35,781 nt of DNA from NCBI GenBank assembly GCA_945860295.1, contig CAMAQH010000039.1:1-35781 (forward strand), given 5' to 3'. The stretch is from Prosthecobacter debontii (GTDB taxonomy: Bacteria > Verrucomicrobiota > Verrucomicrobiia > Verrucomicrobiales > Verrucomicrobiaceae). Both the position numbers and the translations under genes were made by a program. The notes under the pieces are model-generated. The model did no database searches. It was not told where the DNA came from and saw only the letters and a list, made by a program, of their open reading frames with translations. Of this stretch, positions 25,994 to 35,646 are shown piece after piece. Numbering within the stretch: the stretch's first letter is position 1; each line of letters begins with the position of its first letter.

Positions 25994-26013
25994 ACGTTCA
26001 TTTCTCCACCGCT

Positions 26014-27153
26014 ATGCCACCGAAGAAACCAAAAATGCCCGCAAAGAAAAAAACCAACGAACGCCTAGCTCGCGGACGTGTGCATGATGGTGCCCAGTTC
26101 ACCGCCGCAGCACTCGCAGGCGACATGCCTTCGGGCTATGGGCGCATGCTGAACGAAATCAAAAAGCAGGTGCAACAAGCTCGTCTGCGCACAGTTCTCG
26201 CAGCCAACGCCATGATGGTCGTCGCCTACTGGGAGGTGGGTCGTGTGATCCTTTCACGACAGCAATCCGAAGGCTGGGGTGCCAAGGTGATCGACCGCCT
26301 CTCCATCGACCTACGAACCGCCTTTCCTGACATGCAGGGGCTCTCCCCACGGAATCTCAAATACATGCGCGCCTTTGCCTCTGCGTGGCCAGACGAATCA
26401 ATTGTGCAACGGGTAGTTGCACAATTGCCCTGGAAGCAAAACATTGCTCTTCTTGATAAGCTCAAATCTCCAACCGAACGGCTCTGGTATGCTCGTAAGG
26501 CGGCAGAAAACGGTTGGTCACAGCCCATTCTTTGCCTGCAAATCGAGAACGAACTGCATCAGCGCGAAGGCAAGGCGCAGAGCAACTTTGAACTGACACT
26601 GCCGCCTGAAGACTCCGATCTGGCCGCGCAGATTTTCAAAAACCCGTATCTCTTCGACTTTGTCGGCACGGATGATCCAAGACGCGAGCGCGAGCTAGAA
26701 CAGGCACTCGTGGATCACATTCAGCATTTCTTGCTCGAGTTAGGAGCTGGATTCGCCTTTGTGGGGCAGCAGGTTCATCTCGAAGTGGGTGACGATGACT
26801 TCTATATCGACCTGTTGTTCTACCATTTGCGACTTCGACGCTATGTCGTGGTGGAGTTGAAGAACCGCGAGTTCAAGGCGGGTGATGCAGGCCAGATGAA
26901 CCTCTACCTTTCCGCTGCCGACGACTTACTAAGGCACGCTGACGATCAACCAACCATCGGCCTACTGCTGTGCAGAGGGCGCAACAAACTGGTCGTCGAG
27001 TATGCATTGCGCGGGCTGGACAAGCCGATTGGCGTCGCTGGCTGGAAAACCAACCTTGTTGAGACATTGCCTAAAGAACTACAGAGCAGCCTGCCAACCG
27101 TGGCTCAGATCGAAGCCGAGTTGAGCAGCAAAACCGCCAAACACGCCAAGTGA
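26014..27153 (+). CDS. DUF1016 / YhcG-family PDDEXK nuclease
   Basis: A 379-residue cytoplasmic protein; no signal peptide. The ATG at 26014 is favoured over a TTG at 25990 that overlaps the previous stop. A Lys/Pro-rich basic N-terminus (1-20) leads to the DUF1016 N-terminal helical domain (about 40-180: VVAYWEVGRVIL, LSPRNLKYMRAFASAWPD, QLPWKQNIALLDKL). The C-terminal PDDEXK domain has DDDFYIDLLFYH (Asp 266), VVVELKN (Glu 281, Lys 283) and AGQMNLYLSAAD, a complete catalytic set. Relatives occur near restriction-modification and mobile defence genes, though their role is unsettled. Here it sits alone between a DUF1553 and a DUF1501 gene. Its stop codon shares a base with the next start (TGATG). 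It is the only non-exported product in that run, which hints at insertion of an accessory gene. Confidence 0.93.
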   Translation: MPPKKPKMPAKKKTNERLARGRVHDGAQFTAAALAGDMPSGYGRMLNEIKKQVQQARLRTVLAANAMMVVAYWEVGRVILSRQQSEGWGAKVIDRLSIDLRTAFPDMQGLSPRNLKYMRAFASAWPDESIVQRVVAQLPWKQNIALLDKLKSPTERLWYARKAAENGWSQPILCLQIENELHQREGKAQSNFELTLPPEDSDLAAQIFKNPYLFDFVGTDDPRRERELEQALVDHIQHFLLELGAGFAFVGQQVHLEVGDDDFYIDLLFYHLRLRRYVVVELKNREFKAGDAGQMNLYLSAADDLLRHADDQPTIGLLLCRGRNKLVVEYALRGLDKPIGVAGWKTNLVETLPKELQSSLPTVAQIEAELSSKTAKHAK

Positions 27154-28553
27154 TGAACACGATACATTCACGACGCGAGATGCTGACGACGATGTCTTCC
27201 GGCATCGGCTGGCTGGCGTTTTCATCGCTGGCCCAACAAGCCGTAGTCAAAGGCGGTCTGGCTGCCAAAGAGCCGCATTTTGCACCGCGTGCGAAGCGGG
27301 TGATTTTTCTCACGATGCGCGGCGGGCCGTCGCATGTGGATCTCTTTGATTACAAGCCTGAGCTGATCGCACGCAACGGCAAGACAGCGAGTTTGGGGCG
27401 TGATTCATCGGGCGCGAAGCTGTTTGGGCCGGTGCATCCGTTTGCGCAGTTTGGGAAGTCGGGACAGTGGATGACGACGCTGTATCCAAAGCTGGCAAAG
27501 CACGCGGACGACCTCTGCATCATCAACTCGATGCACACTGACCTGCCGAATCACGCACAGGCTTTCGGGCAGATGCACACGGGTAGTTTTCAGTTTGTGC
27601 GGCCATCGATTGGTGCGTGGACACTTTATGGCCTCGGCACCGAGAATGAAAATCTGCCGGGGTTCATCACACTCAATCCACCGGCGGACAATGGCGGTGC
27701 ACAAAACTACGGCAGCGCGTTCTTGCCCGCGATCTGCCAGGGCACGAAACTCGGCGGCAGTCAGTTGCCGGAGCTGTATTCGGCCTTGTTGAAGAAGGAC
27801 GTGGCTCCAGGACCACCGATGAAAAATATCGTGAGCGCATCGCCGCGCGAGTTGCAGCGCGCGCAGATCGACCTCATTCGCGGTTTGAACGAGCGGAAGC
27901 TGGAGCGCGACGGCTTTAATCCTGAGATCGAAGGTGCCATCCAGTCCTTTGAACTCGCGTTTCGCATGCAGAGTGAGGTGCCCGACGTGCTCGACCTTCG
28001 CAGTGAGCCGGAGCACATCCTGAAGCTCTACGGCATCGGCCAGGGGAAGGATCAATTCGCGAGGCAGTGCCTGCTGGCGCGGCGCATGGCCGAAGCAGGC
28101 GTGCGCTTCATCGAGATCGCATCACCAGGGAATTGGGATCATCACAATCGCCTGCGCGAACTGCTGGCGACAAATTGCGCGGCCACGGATCAGCCCATCG
28201 CGGCGCTGCTCACCGATTTGAAAGCACGCGGCATGTTGAAGGACACGCTGGTGGTGTGGGCGGGTGAGTTCGGCCGCACGCCGTATGCGCAGAGCGAGGA
28301 CGGTCGCGATCACAATCACAAAGGCTACTCCATCTGGATGGCTGGCGGCGGAGTGAAGGGCGGCCTTACTTACGGCGCGACGGATGAGACCGGCTACAAA
28401 GCCACACTGAACCCCATGCACATCCACGACTGGCACGCGACGATGCTGCATCTGCTGGGCCTCGATCACACGAAGCTCACCTACAACTACGGTGGCCGGA
28501 ATTTCCGCCTGACGAATGTGAGTGGTGAAGTGGCGAAAGGGATCATCGCGTGA
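27153..28553 (+). CDS. DUF1501 exported (Tat-type) protein, second copy
   Basis: A 466-residue paralogue of the gene at 22238. ATG at 27153 overlaps the nuclease stop by one base; a GTG one codon earlier is also possible. The N-terminus SRREMLTTMSSGIGWLAFSS is a twin-arginine-type signal. Matching family motifs: VIFLTMRGGPSHVDLFDYKP, INSMHTDLPNHAQ, RPSIGAWTLYGLGTENENLP, QSFELAFRMQ, FIEIASPGNWDHHN, LVVWAGEFGRTPYAQ, DHNHKGYSIWMAGGGVKGG and HDWHATMLHLLGLDHTKL, then YNYGGRNFRLTNVSG. It was presumably translated directly after the cytochrome-DUF1553 gene before the nuclease gene came between them. It ends 18 nt before a sulfatase gene. Confidence 0.92.
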   Translation: MNTIHSRREMLTTMSSGIGWLAFSSLAQQAVVKGGLAAKEPHFAPRAKRVIFLTMRGGPSHVDLFDYKPELIARNGKTASLGRDSSGAKLFGPVHPFAQFGKSGQWMTTLYPKLAKHADDLCIINSMHTDLPNHAQAFGQMHTGSFQFVRPSIGAWTLYGLGTENENLPGFITLNPPADNGGAQNYGSAFLPAICQGTKLGGSQLPELYSALLKKDVAPGPPMKNIVSASPRELQRAQIDLIRGLNERKLERDGFNPEIEGAIQSFELAFRMQSEVPDVLDLRSEPEHILKLYGIGQGKDQFARQCLLARRMAEAGVRFIEIASPGNWDHHNRLRELLATNCAATDQPIAALLTDLKARGMLKDTLVVWAGEFGRTPYAQSEDGRDHNHKGYSIWMAGGGVKGGLTYGATDETGYKATLNPMHIHDWHATMLHLLGLDHTKLTYNYGGRNFRLTNVSGEVAKGIIA

Positions 28554-28571
28554 GTCGTTGATGTGCGAGCC

Positions 28572-29972
28572 ATGCATCGACTACTTTGCCTCCTCTTCCT
28601 GACCACAGCCGTGATGGCTGCGGATAAACCCAATGTGGTGATCATCCTCGCGGATGATCTCGGCTACGGCGATCTCGGCTGCTATGGACACCCGAAGTTC
28701 AAGACGCCGCGCATTGATCAAATGGCGGCGGAGGGAGCGCGGCTGACGCAGTTCAACACACCGGCACCCTTTTGCGCACCGACACGCGCGTCGCTGATGA
28801 CGGGTCGTTACCCTTTCCGCTGCGGCATGTCGCAGAACCCTGCGCCAGATGGTGGCCCGGTTTCGGATGCACTGGCACTGCCGAAGAGCGAGGTCACGCT
28901 GGCTCAAGTCTTGAAGTCGGCTGGCTATGCAACGGGCATGGTGGGCAAGTGGCATCTCGGCCACAAAGCAGGTTGGTTGCCGACGGAGCGCGGCTTTGAT
29001 GAATACTTTGGCATCCCGTACTCAAACGACATGCGGCCCGTGCAGGTGCTCGAAGGCACGAAGGTCGTGGAGTATCCCGTCGTGCAGACGACGCTGACGC
29101 AGCGCTACACCGACCGCGCGGTGAACTTCATCAAACGCAACGCCGCGAAACCCTTCTTCCTCTACTTTGCCGAAGCCATGCCGCACAAGCCGCTGGCTGC
29201 TTCTGAGAAGCACTACAAGAAGAGTGGTGCAGGCCTTTATGGTGACGTGATGATGGATCTGGATGAAAGCGTAGGTCGTGTGCTGGATGCGCTGAAGGAA
29301 GCGGGTGTGGATGACAAAACGCTGGTGCTTTTCAGCAGTGACAATGGCGCATGGTTCGGCGGCAGCACGGGTGGTCTGCGCGGCATGAAAGCCACGAACT
29401 GGGAGGGCGCGTATCGCGTGCCGATGATCGCGCGCTGGCCAGGAAAAATTCCTGCCGGACAGGTGAGCGATCAGTTGGCAGTGATGATGGATCTGTTTGC
29501 CACGGTGCTTGAAGCCACGGACACGAAGATGCCAGATGGTCGGCTGTTGGATGGCAAAGGCATCATGCCACTGCTCACGAGTGATGCGAAATCACCGCAT
29601 GCGATCATCTATGGTCAGCAGGGCACGCATCTCGTCACCGTGCGCGATGCGCGCTGGAAGCTACATGTGCTGGCGTCGCGTGGCATGGCGCTGAAACCCG
29701 GTGCAGATGCTCGCTGGCTTGATCCGCGTCTGCCTGATGGCGTGACGATCCTGGCTCCTTTCGAGCAATACAATATCGACGCGCATCCCGGTCTGACCAC
29801 GGGCGTGGAGCCGGCGAAGATGCAGCTCTTTGATCTGAAGAATGATCCGGGCGAGCAGCAGGATGTGGCAGCCGCGCATCCCGCTGAAGTGGCGCGACTC
29901 AAAGCGCTCTTTGATGTGATGAACAAAGATGTGCCAGTGGTTGAAGAGGTGAAGCGCGTACCGATCAAGTGA
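28572..29972 (+). CDS. Arylsulfatase A-type sulfatase
   Basis: A 466-residue exported type I sulfatase. The ATG at 28572 gives a signal peptide (MHRLLCLLFLTTAVMA); a GTG three codons upstream is less likely. NVVIILADDLGYGDLGCYG (21-39) holds the metal Asp pair 28-29. CAPTR at 68-72 is the formylglycine motif (Cys 68 to be oxidised), followed by SLMTGRYP. GMVGKWHLGH supplies the active-site Lys/His, MPHKPL and LFSSDNGAWFG further ligands. Such enzymes hydrolyse sulfate esters on glycans or aryl groups in the periplasm and need a formylglycine-generating enzyme, which is not in this window. The exact substrate cannot be read from the sequence. It follows the DUF1501 gene closely and precedes a second, different sulfatase. 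Confidence 0.94.
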   Translation: MHRLLCLLFLTTAVMAADKPNVVIILADDLGYGDLGCYGHPKFKTPRIDQMAAEGARLTQFNTPAPFCAPTRASLMTGRYPFRCGMSQNPAPDGGPVSDALALPKSEVTLAQVLKSAGYATGMVGKWHLGHKAGWLPTERGFDEYFGIPYSNDMRPVQVLEGTKVVEYPVVQTTLTQRYTDRAVNFIKRNAAKPFFLYFAEAMPHKPLAASEKHYKKSGAGLYGDVMMDLDESVGRVLDALKEAGVDDKTLVLFSSDNGAWFGGSTGGLRGMKATNWEGAYRVPMIARWPGKIPAGQVSDQLAVMMDLFATVLEATDTKMPDGRLLDGKGIMPLLTSDAKSPHAIIYGQQGTHLVTVRDARWKLHVLASRGMALKPGADARWLDPRLPDGVTILAPFEQYNIDAHPGLTTGVEPAKMQLFDLKNDPGEQQDVAAAHPAEVARLKALFDVMNKDVPVVEEVKRVPIK

Positions 29973-30012
29973 TCGGCGCAAGCTTGAGGTGCGGCCTGCG
30001 TTCTCATCGGCC

Positions 30013-31443
30013 ATGCGTTCGCTTTTCTTCTTTCTTCTCGTCTCGTCGCTTCATGCGGCGAAGCCAAACGTTCTGTTCATTATGGCGGATGATTTCCGCC
30101 CGGAGATCGGCTCCTATGGCTCGACAGCACTAACGCCGAACCTCGACAAACTGGCGGCACGCAGCGTGCAGTTTAATCGGGCTTACTGCCAGCAGGCCGT
30201 GTGCAATCCATCGCGCTCTTCGTTGCTCACTGGGCGGCGGCCTGACACGCTCCAGCTCTGGAATAACGGCACGCATTTCCGCGAGTTGAACCCAGACGTG
30301 ACGACTCTGCCGCTGTGGTTCAAGGAGCATGGATACACGACCCGATGCGTGGGAAAGATTTTTCATAATTGGCACACGACGGAGAAAGGAGACCGCCTCT
30401 CATGGAGCGCGGATGAGTTCCTGCATTATGCGAATCATGGCGATGACAAACCGCTGATCTCCGGCGAGTTGCCGCCGAACTCGGCGGTGCTGAGCACACG
30501 AGTTTATGGCGCCACGACGATCTGTGAGCGCCGCGATGTGCCGGACGAAGCCTACTATGATGGTCGTGTGGCGGCTGAGGCACAGCGGGTGATGCAGGAG
30601 GTAAAGGATAAGCCTTTCTTTTTCGCCGTTGGTTTTTGGAAACCCCATGCGCCGTTTAATGCGCCGAAGAAATACTGGGACATGTATGACCGCGCGAAAC
30701 TGCCACCACTGAATGGCGCGCGGCCTGAAGGTGCGCCAGAAATCGCCTTCCATCAGAGCACGGAGATTCTCGGCCCCGTGGCGAAGCAGACGCCAGTGTC
30801 ACCTGAGCAGGCGGCAGAGATGCGGCACGGCTACTTTGCCAACATCAGCTACATGGACGCGCAGATCGGCAAGGTGCTCAGCGCGCTGGAGAAGAGCGGT
30901 GCGGCGAGCAACACGATCATCGTTTTCTTTGCCGATCACGGTTATCACATCGGCGAGCACAGCCTGTGGGGGAAGACCTCAGACTTTGAATTCGACGCAC
31001 ATGTGCCTTTGATGATCAGTGATCTTCGCCTCAGCAATCGAGGGAAGAAAACGAACGCACTGGCCGAACTGGTGGATCTGTTTCCGACACTCGTTGAGCT
31101 GTGTGACTTGCCTATGCCGACAGGCCTCGATGGTGTGAGTCTCGGCCGTGTGCTGACTGATCCGGCGCAGTCGGTTAAGCCGGCGGCTTTCACGCAGCAT
31201 CCGCGACCAGCTTACTTTGATCGCGAGCCAAGCAAGAAACCGAAGGCGATGGGTTACAGCGTGAGGACGAGCGCAGTGCGCTACACTGAATGGCGTGATT
31301 GGCAGACAAAGGAAGTCACAGCGCGCGAGCTGTATGCGACGGAGCAAGATCCGGCGGAATTGAAGAACCGGATCGACGATGCAGCGCTCAAAGATCAACG
31401 CGCTGAGGCAGCGAAGTTATTGCGGGAAAGATTTCCAAACTAA
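30013..31443 (+). CDS. Iduronate-2-sulfatase-like sulfatase
   Basis: A 476-residue exported sulfatase. ATG 30013 opens the signal peptide (MRSLFFFLLVSSLHAA). NVLFIMADDFRPEIGSYGS carries Asp 26-27; the formylglycine motif is CNPSR at 64-68, followed by SLLTGRRPDT. TRCVGKIFHNW, FFFAVGFWKPHAPFNAPKKYWDMY and FADHGYHIGEHSLWGKTSDFE are characteristic of the iduronate-2-sulfatase subgroup rather than arylsulfatase A. Natural substrate unknown; planctomycete and verrucomicrobial members are usually placed in sulfated-polysaccharide loci. It starts 40 nt after the first sulfatase and is the last of the exported genes; the permease gene begins 42 nt later. Confidence 0.93.
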   Translation: MRSLFFFLLVSSLHAAKPNVLFIMADDFRPEIGSYGSTALTPNLDKLAARSVQFNRAYCQQAVCNPSRSSLLTGRRPDTLQLWNNGTHFRELNPDVTTLPLWFKEHGYTTRCVGKIFHNWHTTEKGDRLSWSADEFLHYANHGDDKPLISGELPPNSAVLSTRVYGATTICERRDVPDEAYYDGRVAAEAQRVMQEVKDKPFFFAVGFWKPHAPFNAPKKYWDMYDRAKLPPLNGARPEGAPEIAFHQSTEILGPVAKQTPVSPEQAAEMRHGYFANISYMDAQIGKVLSALEKSGAASNTIIVFFADHGYHIGEHSLWGKTSDFEFDAHVPLMISDLRLSNRGKKTNALAELVDLFPTLVELCDLPMPTGLDGVSLGRVLTDPAQSVKPAAFTQHPRPAYFDREPSKKPKAMGYSVRTSAVRYTEWRDWQTKEVTARELYATEQDPAELKNRIDDAALKDQRAEAAKLLRERFPN

Positions 31444-31485
31444 TTCCCCTTCCCACACGGCCTGCTTTCCGCTAGCAAAGCAGCC

Positions 31486-32862
31486 ATGAATGACTCCACC
31501 GAAACAGAAACTCACGAACTGAACCGAACACTCGGCGGTTGGCAGGTCTTGTTTTATGGACTCGGGTCGATGCTCGGCGCGGGAGTGTATGCGCTCATCG
31601 GTCGTGCAGCGGAAAACCTGGGTAACTCGGTTTGGCTCGCCTTTCTCGTCGCCATGCTCGCAGCGATGCTCACGGGACTTTCGTATGCCTGTGTCGGCAG
31701 TCGCTACGCACGTGCAGGCGGTGCCGCTTATGTGACACATCGAGCGCTGGGTAAGCCTTGGCTGAGTTACATCGTGGGCATCGCGGTGATGATGAGCGGA
31801 CTCACCAGCATGGCCACGGGATCGCAGGCCATCGCGGAGAATTTGGCAAAGGCGTCTGGCATGGATCTGCCGATCAAACTCACTGCTATTGCGCTCGTTT
31901 TTCTCGTCGGCTGTGTGATCTACCGTGGCATCCGTGAGAGCATGTGGGCAAACATGGTCTGCACGATCGTCGAGGCGTCAGGACTGATCTTTATAATCGC
32001 GGTCGGTATGAAGTATTGGGGTAGTGTCAATTATCTAGAGAGTGCGGGGGATACTCTCGCAGGTGGTCCAGGATCAGGCATCACACTGGCGCTAGTGATG
32101 CAGGGCGCGGTGCTGACGTTCTACTCCTTCATCGGGTTTGAGGACATTTTGAATGTGAGTGAGGAGGTGAAAAATCCGAAGCGTGATGTGCCCTTCGGCC
32201 TCATCGGCGCGATGATTCTCGCCACGCTCATTTACATGGCCGTGGCGATCACGGCGGTGTCTGTCGTTCCATGGCGCGAACTCGCCGCAAGCAAGACGCC
32301 TCTCATGGAGGTAGCGCATCGCGCCGCGCCTTGGTTTAAGGGCATCGATGGCGTTTATATCGGCATCACCATCTTTGCCATAGGCAACACCGCGCTGCTA
32401 AATTACCTCATGGGTTCACGTCTGCTTTATGGCATGAGCAGGCAGGGATTGCTGCCGAAAATTCTTGGTAAGGTGCACCCCATTCGCCGCACGCCGCATA
32501 TCGCTGTCATGGTGCTTTTCGTCATCGTCGCCGGTTTGATCCTGAGCGGCAGTGTGAAGCAGCTCGCTGAGTCCACAGTGCTGCTGCTGCTCACGGTTTT
32601 CACGGTGGTGAACATTGCCCTCGTCGTTTTAAAACTCCGCAAAGGCGAGGAGCGTGGCGGCTTTGAGGTGCCCATCATCGTGCCTATTCTTGGCGCATTT
32701 GTATGCGGCACGCTGATCGTCACTCGGCTGAATACTGCGCTCACCAGTAGCAATCCTGCTGAACGTCCTGCGCCAGTGATCGCCATTGCTATTATCCTCA
32801 TCGGCCTTGCGCTTTACAAGGTGCTGAAGCCAAAAGATGTGGCGGCGAAGATCGACGACTGA
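31486..32862 (+). CDS. APC-superfamily amino acid permease
   Basis: A 458-residue inner-membrane transporter with about twelve hydrophobic segments. The first helix carries the APC signature GLGSMLGAGVYALIGRAAENLG. Others include AFLVAMLAAMLTGLSYACVGSRY, YIVGIAVMMSGLTSMATGSQA, AVLTFYSFIGFEDILNVSEEVKNPKRDVP (the conserved GF-E loop), AIGNTALLNYLMGSRLLYGMSRQGLLP and VMVLFVIVAGLILS. It belongs with cationic/neutral amino acid permeases; substrate not assignable. The soluble ends are short. Whether it shares a transcript with the sulfatases is unclear, because the 42-nt gap has no visible terminator. The next gene overlaps its 3' end by 26 nt. Confidence 0.9.
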   Translation: MNDSTETETHELNRTLGGWQVLFYGLGSMLGAGVYALIGRAAENLGNSVWLAFLVAMLAAMLTGLSYACVGSRYARAGGAAYVTHRALGKPWLSYIVGIAVMMSGLTSMATGSQAIAENLAKASGMDLPIKLTAIALVFLVGCVIYRGIRESMWANMVCTIVEASGLIFIIAVGMKYWGSVNYLESAGDTLAGGPGSGITLALVMQGAVLTFYSFIGFEDILNVSEEVKNPKRDVPFGLIGAMILATLIYMAVAITAVSVVPWRELAASKTPLMEVAHRAAPWFKGIDGVYIGITIFAIGNTALLNYLMGSRLLYGMSRQGLLPKILGKVHPIRRTPHIAVMVLFVIVAGLILSGSVKQLAESTVLLLLTVFTVVNIALVVLKLRKGEERGGFEVPIIVPILGAFVCGTLIVTRLNTALTSSNPAERPAPVIAIAIILIGLALYKVLKPKDVAAKIDD

Positions 32863-34058
32863 GCAGCGCACGAGAGTCCTCATCATCGTCGAAAACCTCC
32901 TCGTGCCGCTTGATCGTCGCGTCTGGCAGGAGGCCTGTGCTCTGCGCGATGCAGGACATGAAGTCACTGTCATCTGCCCGCGGATGCGCGGCTACACACA
33001 GGCTGAGGAGATACTCGACGGCATCCAAATTTACCGTCATTGGATCAGTGATGAAGCGCGTGGCATCCGTGGATTTTTTGAATACAGCAGTGCGCTCTGG
33101 GGCGAGATGCGCTGTGCTTTGAAAGCTTGGCGGCGCGGTCGATTCGATGTCATCCACCTGTGCAATCCGCCCGACCTGCTGTTTCTCATCGCGCTGCCCT
33201 TCAAGCTGCTCGGTGATGTGAAGGTGATCTACGATGTGCATGATCTCTGGCCCGAAATGTTCGAGGCCAAGTTTGGCAAACGTGGCCTGCTTTATTGGGC
33301 CGTTCGTCTCGCTGAACGGTGAACGCTGCACGCTGGCGCTCGCCGATGCGGTAATGGCCACGAACCAAAGCGTGCTCGCTACCGTGAAGCAGCGAGGGAA
33401 CAAGAGAGATGACGAAGTCTTCATCGCCCGCACCGCGCCGAACACGCTCGACACGAACGCGCCGGTCGATGTTGGTTTGAAAAAAGGGAAACGTTTCCTC
33501 GTCGGCTACATCGGCGTCATGGGGAATGCCGACGGCGCACGCTATCTCATCGAGGCCGCGCAGCACATCATTCATACGCGAGGGCGGAGTGACGTGCAGT
33601 TTCTGCTCATAGGCAGCGGCCCCGAGCACGCGGAGTTGGTGCGTTTGCGTGATTCACTTGGCCTCGCAAACAGCATCGACATGCCGGGCCGTGTCTCGAA
33701 TGAGTTTCTCTTCACCGCGCTGCAAACCATGGATCTCGGCGTCGCCTGTGATCCCATCAAAGACTACAGCGACCACTGCACCATGAACAAGACCCTGGAG
33801 TACATGGCCTTCAGCAAAGCGCAGGTTATGTTCGGAACGCGAGAGGGCCGTTTCTCCGCTGGTGACGCCGCGCTGTATGTCATGGAAAACAGCGCAGCTC
33901 TGCTTGGCGATGCCATTTTAGAACTGCTCGATGACGAGCCGCGCCGCCAGCAGATGGGCGTGCTCGGTCATGAGCGTCTCACCACCGAGCTGAGCTGGTC
34001 GCGGAGCATAGAAGCACTCCGAAAGGCGTACGCCCGTGCCGGAGGATGGGTCCGCTGA
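32837..34058 (+). pseudogene. GT4-like glycosyltransferase interrupted by a 7-bp duplication
   Basis: The first frame (from ATG 32837) gives a GT-B N-domain: RVLIIVENLLVPLDRRVWQE, GHEVTVICPRM, RFDVIHLCNPPDLLFL and VIYDVHDLWPEMFEAKFG, ending VRLAER then TGA at 33320-33322. Homology resumes at once in another frame with ERCTLALADAVMATNQSV, then FLVGYIGVMGNADGARYLIE, FLLIGSGPEHAELVRL, MPGRVSNEFLFTALQTMDLG and NKTLEYMAFSKAQVMF. At the break, GAACG occurs twice seven bases apart (33314 and 33321); removing one 7-bp copy restores AERCTLALAD. The full protein would be about 405 residues. A tandem duplication is less typical of a sequencing error, so real inactivation is likely, unless re-initiation makes two chains. 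The C-part could start at several internal codons. Confidence 0.88.
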
Positions 34059-34124
34059 TTCACCGGTTGAACACGCGGCCTGTCTGCGCTTTTCTCCGCG
34101 CGTCACTTTCCCCCTATAAAAAAC

Positions 34125-35501
34125 ATGAATTACGACCTTATCGTCATCGGCGGCGGGCCTGCGGGCTACGTCGGAGCAATCCGCGGAGCCCAATTGGGTA
34201 AAAAAGTCGCTGTCGTCGAAAACGACCGCGCTGGTGGCACTTGCCTGAACTGGGGCTGTATCCCGACGAAAGCTCTGCTGAAAAACGCTGAGCTGTATCA
34301 CACACTCACGCATCGCGCTGAGGAGTTCGGCTTGAAGATCGAAGGCATCAGCTACGACTGGAGCAAGGTCATCGGCCGCAGTCGTGGTGTTTCAGACAAG
34401 CTGAACAAGGGCATCGAATTCCTGCTCAAGAAGAACAAGGTCGATTACATCAAAGGCACCGCTAGCATCCCCGCCGCAGGCAAGGTCGAAGTCACCGCGG
34501 CTGATGGCACGAAGGCCACTCATGATGCTGCGAACATCCTCATCGCCACTGGCGCAAAAACGCGCGACATGCCGGGGTTCCCCTTCAATGGCAAGACGGT
34601 CATCGGCAGCAAAGAAGCCATGACTTTGGAAAAGCAGCCGAAGAGCATCATCGTCATCGGCGCAGGTGCCATCGGCATTGAGTTCGCGTATTTTTTCAAC
34701 GCTTATGGCACCAAGGTCACCGTCGTCGAGATGCTGCCAGACGTGCTGCCGGTGGAAGACACCGAGGTCAGCAAGACGCTGGAAAAGAGCTTGATCAAAT
34801 CAGGCATCCGCATCCTTACCAACACGAAAGTCACTGGCACTTCCGAAGACGGCAAAGGCGTGAAAATCACCGTCGAAGGTGCCGCCAATGAAACACTGGA
34901 GGCTGACATCTGCCTCGTCGCCATCGGCGTGAAGCCCGTGTTGCCCGGCGGCATCGAACTGAAGCTCAGTGACCGTGGTTGGCTAAATACCGACGACCGT
35001 TATCAGACCAACATCAAAGGCATCTACGGTGCTGGCGACATCATCGGGCCGCCGTGGCTCGCGCACGTTGCCAGCTACGAGGCCGTGCAGTGCATCGAAG
35101 GCATGTTCAGCGCACACAAGCCCAAGAAAGTCGGTGTCTTTCCCGGCTGCACCTACTGTCATCCGCAGGTCGCCAGCATCGGCCTAACGGAACGTGCGGC
35201 GAAAGAAAAGGGCCTCAAGTTCAAGGTCGGCAAATTCCCGTATGCAGCCAGTGGCAAAGCCCTCGCCGCTGATGAACCCGAAGGTTTTGTGAAGATCCTC
35301 TACGGCGAACCGCACGGTGAGATCATCGGCGCGCACATCATCGGCAGCGAAAGCACCGAGATGATTGCCGAGATCGGCCTCGCCATGAACCTCGAAGCCA
35401 CTTGGGACGAAATCGAAGCCACCATCCACGCCCATCCGACACTGTCAGAGATGATCAAGGAAGCGACGGAAGTCGCGAAGGGGCATCCGATCCATGTGTG
35501 A
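34125..35501 (+). CDS. lpdA: Dihydrolipoyl dehydrogenase (E3)
   Basis: FAD-dependent enzyme that re-oxidises dihydrolipoamide in pyruvate and 2-oxoglutarate dehydrogenase complexes and the glycine cleavage system. The 458 residues are full length. FAD motif IGGGPAGYVGAIRGAQLG (8-25), redox-active disulfide GGTCLNWGCIPTK (Cys 40 and Cys 45), NAD-binding VIGAGAIGIEFAYFF, the second FAD motif GIYGAGDIIGPPWLAHVA, and the C-terminal catalytic HAHPTLSE (His/Glu pair) are all present. ATG at 34125 sits right before the FAD motif. It is not next to other dehydrogenase-complex genes in this window, and a strong hairpin terminator follows. Confidence 0.97.
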   Translation: MNYDLIVIGGGPAGYVGAIRGAQLGKKVAVVENDRAGGTCLNWGCIPTKALLKNAELYHTLTHRAEEFGLKIEGISYDWSKVIGRSRGVSDKLNKGIEFLLKKNKVDYIKGTASIPAAGKVEVTAADGTKATHDAANILIATGAKTRDMPGFPFNGKTVIGSKEAMTLEKQPKSIIVIGAGAIGIEFAYFFNAYGTKVTVVEMLPDVLPVEDTEVSKTLEKSLIKSGIRILTNTKVTGTSEDGKGVKITVEGAANETLEADICLVAIGVKPVLPGGIELKLSDRGWLNTDDRYQTNIKGIYGAGDIIGPPWLAHVASYEAVQCIEGMFSAHKPKKVGVFPGCTYCHPQVASIGLTERAAKEKGLKFKVGKFPYAASGKALAADEPEGFVKILYGEPHGEIIGAHIIGSESTEMIAEIGLAMNLEATWDEIEATIHAHPTLSEMIKEATEVAKGHPIHV

Positions 35502-35527
35502 GTAAGTTTGTCTCCAAGAATCCTTTA

Positions 35528-35560
35528 GAAAGGCAGCCTTCATCGGCTGCCTTTCTTATT
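35528..35560 (+). terminator. Rho-independent terminator after lpdA
   Basis: A perfect 11-bp stem GAAAGGCAGCC / GGCTGCCTTTC (35528-35538 and 35545-35555) with a TTCATC loop, followed by TTATT. It begins 26 nt after the lpdA stop. The U-tract is short, but the A-rich left flank could also let it stop the gene arriving from the right. Confidence 0.88.
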
Positions 35561-35646
35561 TGGAGTGCTCAGAAAATTCCACATCAACATCAAAGCCAGT
35601 CTTTGGCTTCACGCCGAACCCCTTGGATTCAACCCGGATTCCGAAG

